Positions 19,899-25,147 of a DNA stretch of 25,147 nucleotides are shown in pieces. The position numbers were made by a program, and so were the translations under genes. The DNA comes from Neocallimastix lanati (nom. inval.) (Eukaryota > Neocallimastigomycota > Neocallimastigomycetes > Neocallimastigales > Neocallimastigaceae). Location: contig JACVTC010000062.1 in NCBI GenBank assembly GCA_016946835.1, forward strand, positions 1,002,501-1,027,647. Reading direction: 5' to 3'. Under the pieces are notes generated by a model. That model ran no database searches. It was not told the DNA's origin and was given only the letters and a program-made list of their open reading frames with translations. The first letter of the stretch is position 1. Each line of letters starts with the position of its first letter.

Positions 19899-20810
19899 AT
19901 GTCCAAGGAAACAACTTTGAGCTTTAAAGAATTGAAAAAAGAATTAAGAGATATTGTGAAACTTAGCAAGGACAATTTAGATATTAAGTCCTGGGCTACT
20001 GAATTAAAACTTTGGATCAAGATACAAGGTATTACAGATCCAGAAACAATATTTAATGCTTGTTTACTTACCAGCTCTGGTGAAGTACAACGCGTTATTG
20101 AAGATTTGGGAGAAGATAGTGATGATGAAAGTGATGATTCATCAGATGAAGAAGAAGATGATGATGAAGAAGAAAATGTTGATGATGATATTAAATTTCC
20201 TTCCCTTGAAAAAATTATTTCAAGTCTTGAAAATTTTTACGGTATTAAAGAAGACCAAAATTTACTTCTTAAAGAACTTCGTGCAATGCGAATTAAAAGA
20301 AACGAAAAGATTAAAGACTTTAATGTAAGATATAGAACTTTGTACACTAAACTTGATAAAAAGAGAAGAAAGCGCATTGGTGTACTAGATTATATTGATT
20401 CTATTCAAAATAATTATGAAGCCTGGAAGAAATTATCCCTTAAAGATGATATAAGTATGGATAAAGCTTTCAAAATTGCCGAGAAAGTAGATAGACTTTC
20501 TGTAAGGAACAATAATATTAATACCTATAATGTTAATAATTCCCAACATAATCAAAATAATCAAAACAGTACTACTTCAAGACTTTATCCTAAAAGAAGA
20601 AACGAAACTTTCCAAACAAATCAAACAAATAATAAACCGAAACCTCAAGATATTATAGAAGAATCAACCCAGAAAATGAGAAATTTATCCGTTAAAACTT
20701 GCTTCTTCTGTAAGGAAGAAGGTCATTACTCATACTATTGCCCTCAATTAAATAAGATTATGGAAAAAAATAAAAAAGAAATATATTCCAAAAAGTCTTT
20801 AAACTTCTAA
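19899..20810 (+). CDS. gag: Gag polyprotein, copy 2
   Basis: This is a second complete gag, identical in translation to that of the first unit: 303 residues from the ATG at 19899, with the acidic tract (68-97), Asn/Gln-rich linker and CCHC zinc knuckle (268-281). An in-frame TTG at 19833 is not taken as the start. The last codons overlap the pol open frame, as in copy 1, and end in the same slippery sequence. No stop or frameshift damage is present, so both Gag genes could supply particles. Perfect protein identity shows that the two units separated very recently or were homogenised by gene conversion. Confidence 0.9.
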   Translation: MSKETTLSFKELKKELRDIVKLSKDNLDIKSWATELKLWIKIQGITDPETIFNACLLTSSGEVQRVIEDLGEDSDDESDDSSDEEEDDDEEENVDDDIKFPSLEKIISSLENFYGIKEDQNLLLKELRAMRIKRNEKIKDFNVRYRTLYTKLDKKRRKRIGVLDYIDSIQNNYEAWKKLSLKDDISMDKAFKIAEKVDRLSVRNNNINTYNVNNSQHNQNNQNSTTSRLYPKRRNETFQTNQTNNKPKPQDIIEESTQKMRNLSVKTCFFCKEEGHYSYYCPQLNKIMEKNKKEIYSKKSLNF

Positions 20811-20850
20811 ATGGGAGCAGAAGCACTCCCAATGACAAAACAATAGCTTC
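20798..20850 (+). promoter_or_regulatory. -1 ribosomal frameshift signal with H-type pseudoknot, copy 2
   Basis: The heptamer is at 20798-20804, stem 1 at 20812-20817 with 20826-20831, and stem 2 at 20820-20824 with 20846-20850. It is unchanged from the first unit, so Gag-Pol synthesis from the second copy should follow the same route. Confidence 0.8.
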
Positions 20851-20992
20851 ATTAAATAATTTACAAAATAATACTTTTACTAAGAATACTCCAATTGATA
20901 ATAATTCCTTTAACGAAGAATCTGAAGAATCTGATTTTAGTGACACAACTGAAAGTGAGGATGATATCATTATAAATGCTGTAAAAAGAAAA

Positions 20993-23900
20993 ATGAATGA
21001 TAATAACAGCGAAAAAGAAGAAAATAATTCCAAGAAAGTACATAAAAGTTTAAAAGATAATCCACGTCCTTTTGCAACTCCTGCTTTAAGAAAGAAGAAA
21101 GAAAATGAGCTGCATAATAAACCAAATAAAGTTTATAAAAATCAAATACTTCCTTCAATTTTAACTCAACCAAATATTAACAAAGAAAAACAAAAAGAAA
21201 AGGAATTAAGAAATATGACAAGAGTAAGAGAAAGTAAAGAAGAAAACAACAATTATTCATCAAAAGGAAAGGAAAAAGTTGAATCTGAAGATATACTTGT
21301 AATCGATAATGAAATAGAAGATCTAGAAATGAATAAAGATAATCAACAAAATAAAACTAATACTTTGGAAAAATTAATTTCAACAAAAACTAAGGAAACT
21401 AATAATGGAAATACTCAATTAGTAAAAAGGAATATCAAAATGATGAATAATAAAGAACCTTACAATATTATGGATGATTTAAATAATCTTAAATCCAGTA
21501 TTACGATAGGTCAACTCTTGAATGCATGTCCTAAAATTCGTTCACAATTAACTCAAGGTTTAAAGTTAGAAAAGTCTAAAATAATTGGAACTGTAGACAA
21601 TGTAATAGCACGAACTTTATTAGTAAATAACTATAACCATAGCTACATAAGTAAAAGTAATGAAGTAGCCGAAGAAGACTTAGCAATGGTTGATGCAAGT
21701 GTTGACGGAGTACTAGGAAAACTTTTAATTGATTCTTGTAGTAACCTAAGCATCGTTACTAAGCAGTATTTTGATAAATTACCTGGTGAATATGAAACAG
21801 TTGGAAAAAGTCGTGGAAGAATCCAACTAGCAACACAAGATGAAGAATACTCGGAAGGAATTATTGTTCGATTACCAGTAAAAATTAATAATTATGAATT
21901 TAATGCGGACTTTAGAATTATTGAGAAAGAAGACTCATTTTATGATATGTTAATAAACTTTAAAACTCAAATCGATCATTGTTTATTTATTCATCCAACC
22001 TTAAACAGTCTATGTAAACTTTTGTCAGAAAGTGAATACGAAGAAATAGCTAAAATAAATAATCAATATTATGATGAAGAAAGTATAATCTGCACTATTA
22101 GAAAAGTTGAAGAAACGAATAATGAAAAGGAAATTATAAAGGAATTAACTCCAATGGAATTTATTGAGAGTGATGAATTTTTAAGTACCTTAAATAAAGA
22201 TTATAAAGAACAAATTATTAAAATTCTCAAAGAAATGATTGACATAGTTGCCACTTCAACAGAAGAACTAACTCCTTCTAAACTTTCACCACATAAGATC
22301 CGTTTGAAAGCAAATGCAAAGCCAGTAAAATTAAGAAGTTATAGGTTAACTAAATTAAAATCAGATATCTTAAAAGAAGAACTTACAAAGCTTATTAAGA
22401 AAGGATTGATAGAACCATCCTGTTCAGAATGGTCATCTCCAGTAGTACTCATTCTAAAACACAATGGAAAGTGGCGCTTGTGCATTGACTACCGAAAAGT
22501 CAATGATATGACAGAAAAAGATTCTTATTCAGTTCCATATATAGATGAAATTTTTGATAGTCTCGGAGGAGCTAAAATATTTACAACTCTTGATTTATTT
22601 TCTGGTTTTCACCAAATCTTAATGGATGAAGAAAGCGTTGAAGTAACCACTTTCACTACTAAGTTTGGAAATTATCAATTTAAGGTTATGCCTTTTGGAC
22701 TTACTGGAGCTCCCTCAACCTTCCAAAGAGAAATGAATAAAATTTTATTCCCTTTTATTGGTGAATTTGTTTATGTATTTATTGATGATGTTTTGATCTA
22801 TTCAAAAAGTATCGAAGAACATTTAATTCATATTAAACAAGTATTAGAAGTATTTAAAGAAAACAAGTTAAAAATTAATATTGAAAAGTGCCATTTTCTT
22901 CAAACTGAAGTTGATGTATTAGGTCACAAACTTACTACTAAAGGATTAAGTCCCATGGAAAGTAAGATAACAGCTATTAAGAAGTGGGAAGCCCCTTCAT
23001 CACTTCATGAATTAAGATCATTTTTAGGAGCAGTGGGATATTATCGTGATTTTATTCCTAAATATGCTCAAATTACCTCACCTTTATGTAAATTATTGAA
23101 AAAGAATACCAAATATGAATGGAATAAAGAACAACAAGAAAGCTTTGAACTCCTAAAAGAAAAATTAATCAATGCACCTATTCTAAAATTTCCGTCATTT
23201 GACAAACCTTTTATCATTAGAACTGATGCTTCGTATAATGGAATTGGTGGAGTTCTTTTACAAAAAGAAGAAGAAACCGGTAAGGAGCATCCAATACACT
23301 TTATAAGTAGAAGTTTAAAGAAAGCTGAAAAGAATTATGGTATTACCGATTTAGAAGGAACCGCTTTGTTTTACTGTATGACTAAATTTAAATCTTATAT
23401 TGAAGGAAATCCATTACCTACAACTATTTACACAGATCATAAACCATTAGTTGGTTTATTTAAGAATAAAGAACCTTTGAATGCAAGGCAAACAAGATGG
23501 TGTCTAACCGCTAGTATGCTCGGAATTAATATAAAATATGAATCAGGCAAAAAGAATGTGTTAGCTGATGCTCTTTCAAGAATGAAAAGTAAGGAAGAGA
23601 GAAAGATATTATTAACAAAAATTACTAATGGAAATAATGAAGAATTATTATCTAAAGTTATAAAGGAATTTATTAATGAAAAGTTTACTGTTATTGATGG
23701 TGAAGATTATTTTATCGACAATGGAAATTATAGAAAATTAATAACGGACGAAAATGAAAGGTTTAAATTAATTTTAGAAGCTCATAATATTGGCCACGAA
23801 GGATATTACAAAACATATCAAAGACTTAAGAAAAACTTTTATTGGAATCATATGATTAAAGATATCAAAAGAATTGTTAGTAATTGTGAAAAATGCCAGT

Positions 23901-24808
23901 TAAATCGTCCTCAACCATATCCAGAACCAACCGAAAACCATCCAACTAAAGTGGAGGGTCCCTTTGTGCATTTAGGATTAGATATTATAGGACCGTTACC
24001 AAAAACAAGAAATAATAATCAATATATTATAGTAACTGTTGATTACTTTACCAAATGGGTTGAAGCCGAACCCACTGAAAACATAACTTCCTCTGATATA
24101 ATTAAATTTTTAATAAACGTTTTTGCAAGACATGGTGTGCCTCAAGTTATTACTACAGATAATGGAGTCCAATTCACTTCTGATATGACTAAAATCTTTC
24201 TTGATCTTTATGATGTTTATGTAAAATTCATAGCTACCTATCACCCTGAATCCAATGGTCTCACTGAAAACCGAAATAAAGAAATTGGAAAATTACTCCG
24301 TTTATTAGGAAGGAAAAATCAAGATTGGGATGAAGTTTTACCTTCTGCTTTATGGGCACTTCGAACTACCAAAAATACAGCTACTGGACATTCTAGTTTT
24401 GAATTAGTATATGGAAGAGAAGACCAACAGCCTTATGATATAGCCATAAGAACAATTGAAAATGCAGGTAAATCATATGATGAAATCTTAATGGAAAAAT
24501 TTGTTCGTCATTATCAATGGACTAGAGAAGCATGCGAAAATGTGAAGAATGCTAACAAGTATTGGGCAACAAGACGAGAAGAACAAATAAGTATGAAAAA
24601 AGGAAAAGAATTAAAGGCTGGTGATCTTGTTCTTGTTAGAAACTTTAGCCGCACTAAGCTAGAACCATATTACAATGGACCATTTAAAATTTTAAAAATT
24701 CAATTCAACACGGCAACCCTAATCGATCAGAAGACTGGAAAGCAACTCGATAGGAATGTTCACTTTAAAAATTTAGTAAAGTTTAACTCCGCTTACAGAG
24801 AAGCTTGA
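20993..24808 (+). CDS. pol: Pol polyprotein (PR-RT-RNase H-IN), copy 2
   Basis: This is the second intact pol, with a translation identical to that of the first unit over all 1271 residues, including the Asp-Ser-Cys protease triplet, RT FIDD box, RNase H acidic residues, HHCC finger, D-35-E integrase core and GPF module. The -1 frame is open upstream to 20774, so the true product is probably a Gag-Pol fusion made by frameshifting at 20798-20804, not a protein starting at ATG 20993. Lack of any coding decay in two copies argues for a currently functional element family. Confidence 0.95.
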   Translation: MNDNNSEKEENNSKKVHKSLKDNPRPFATPALRKKKENELHNKPNKVYKNQILPSILTQPNINKEKQKEKELRNMTRVRESKEENNNYSSKGKEKVESEDILVIDNEIEDLEMNKDNQQNKTNTLEKLISTKTKETNNGNTQLVKRNIKMMNNKEPYNIMDDLNNLKSSITIGQLLNACPKIRSQLTQGLKLEKSKIIGTVDNVIARTLLVNNYNHSYISKSNEVAEEDLAMVDASVDGVLGKLLIDSCSNLSIVTKQYFDKLPGEYETVGKSRGRIQLATQDEEYSEGIIVRLPVKINNYEFNADFRIIEKEDSFYDMLINFKTQIDHCLFIHPTLNSLCKLLSESEYEEIAKINNQYYDEESIICTIRKVEETNNEKEIIKELTPMEFIESDEFLSTLNKDYKEQIIKILKEMIDIVATSTEELTPSKLSPHKIRLKANAKPVKLRSYRLTKLKSDILKEELTKLIKKGLIEPSCSEWSSPVVLILKHNGKWRLCIDYRKVNDMTEKDSYSVPYIDEIFDSLGGAKIFTTLDLFSGFHQILMDEESVEVTTFTTKFGNYQFKVMPFGLTGAPSTFQREMNKILFPFIGEFVYVFIDDVLIYSKSIEEHLIHIKQVLEVFKENKLKINIEKCHFLQTEVDVLGHKLTTKGLSPMESKITAIKKWEAPSSLHELRSFLGAVGYYRDFIPKYAQITSPLCKLLKKNTKYEWNKEQQESFELLKEKLINAPILKFPSFDKPFIIRTDASYNGIGGVLLQKEEETGKEHPIHFISRSLKKAEKNYGITDLEGTALFYCMTKFKSYIEGNPLPTTIYTDHKPLVGLFKNKEPLNARQTRWCLTASMLGINIKYESGKKNVLADALSRMKSKEERKILLTKITNGNNEELLSKVIKEFINEKFTVIDGEDYFIDNGNYRKLITDENERFKLILEAHNIGHEGYYKTYQRLKKNFYWNHMIKDIKRIVSNCEKCQLNRPQPYPEPTENHPTKVEGPFVHLGLDIIGPLPKTRNNNQYIIVTVDYFTKWVEAEPTENITSSDIIKFLINVFARHGVPQVITTDNGVQFTSDMTKIFLDLYDVYVKFIATYHPESNGLTENRNKEIGKLLRLLGRKNQDWDEVLPSALWALRTTKNTATGHSSFELVYGREDQQPYDIAIRTIENAGKSYDEILMEKFVRHYQWTREACENVKNANKYWATRREEQISMKKGKELKAGDLVLVRNFSRTKLEPYYNGPFKILKIQFNTATLIDQKTGKQLDRNVHFKNLVKFNSAYREA

Positions 24809-25147
24809 GTCTTCGTCGGGGCATCTTGATAAGAATGTACTAAATAATGCATTCTTAATTAAATCTACGATTTATTTCTAATACATTATGTGTACATTAT
24901 TATTTTTGTACTTTAATAAATTTTTTAAATCCAAAGATCAAAAATTAAATCAAAAATTATATTAAACTTTATATTTTTATATTAAATCTTATATTAATAG
25001 TAATATTTTTATATATTTAAAACTTATATTAGCAATATTAATAATAAATCTTATTTTTTTTATATTAATAATGAAAATTTATATTAATAATATTTTTATA
25101 TATTGATAATTAAAAATTTATATATTATATTTTAACTTTTTATTATA
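24809..25147 (+). other. 3' untranslated region of copy 2, truncated by window edge
   Basis: It repeats 17639-17976 with one extra T at 24921-24926. The 8 bp inverted repeat is at 24830-24837 with 24850-24857. The window ends before the point where the sequence would reach a further LTR, so the right junction with host DNA is not seen. Confidence 0.6.

Larger units (their letters stand above)
18008..25147 (+). mobile_element. Ty3/Gypsy LTR retrotransposon, copy 2, cut by window edge
   Basis: This is a head-to-tail second unit, displaced 7170 bp from copy 1 and starting with the LTR that ends copy 1. Every feature of the first unit recurs and the translated gag and pol are identical. The window stops in the 3' UTR, about 32 bp before the position where a third LTR would start (expected near 25179). 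The differences I noticed are one extra A in the LTR poly-A run (53 against 52) and one extra T in the 3' UTR (T6 at 24921-24926 against T5 at 17751-17755). Confidence 0.9.

Overview
The window is extremely A+T rich (by eye roughly 80% or more). It carries long poly-A and poly-T tracts, a roughly 720 bp AAT microsatellite and no recognisable host gene with intact coding. Its only intact genes belong to a Ty3/Gypsy (Metaviridae-type) LTR retrotransposon. A very AT-rich eukaryote fits best. An early-diverging fungus (anaerobic gut fungi, Neocallimastigomycota, or arbuscular mycorrhizal fungi, Glomeromycotina) is my leading guess. A dictyostelid cannot be excluded, although the use of TGA as the pol stop argues mildly against it. 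This placement is inference, not proof.

Layout. Positions 1-3050 are gene-free AT-rich DNA with ATT/AAT microsatellites, a 40 bp direct repeat and a MITE-like inverted repeat. Positions 3053-5340 are GC-richer and hold short open stretches broken by stops, frame changes and homopolymers: a decayed coding region, probably an old repeat or gene. Positions 5341-6720 are AT-rich with poly-T tracts up to 52 nt. Positions 6721-7439 are the (TAA)n array. Positions 7605-9094 contain two separate head-to-tail duplications, both with a period near 353 bp. Positions 9095-10629 are again gene-free. Positions 10630-10835 form a short GC-rich island that directly abuts the retrotransposon.

From 10836 to the right edge there are two head-to-tail copies of one retrotransposon, offset by 7170 bp and sharing the middle LTR (LTR1 - gag - pol - LTR2 - gag - pol - [LTR3 expected just beyond the edge]). 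Each unit has an LTR with a TATA box, a primer-binding site matching the shape of a tRNA 3' end, a 1.36 kb leader rich in RNA stems and tandem repeats, a gag gene and a pol gene (protease, reverse transcriptase, RNase H, integrase with a GPF module, no chromodomain). Pol lies in the -1 frame relative to gag. Both copies carry a T TTA AAC slippery heptamer, a 7 nt spacer and an H-type pseudoknot, so Pol is most likely made as a Gag-Pol fusion by -1 ribosomal frameshifting. The ORF translations of the two copies are identical. The only differences I saw are one A in a poly-A run and one T in a poly-T run, so the array is very young and the element is probably still active.

The most notable observations are the frameshift signal, the structured leader, the tandem sharing of an LTR and an unusual protease active-site triplet (Asp-Ser-Cys).
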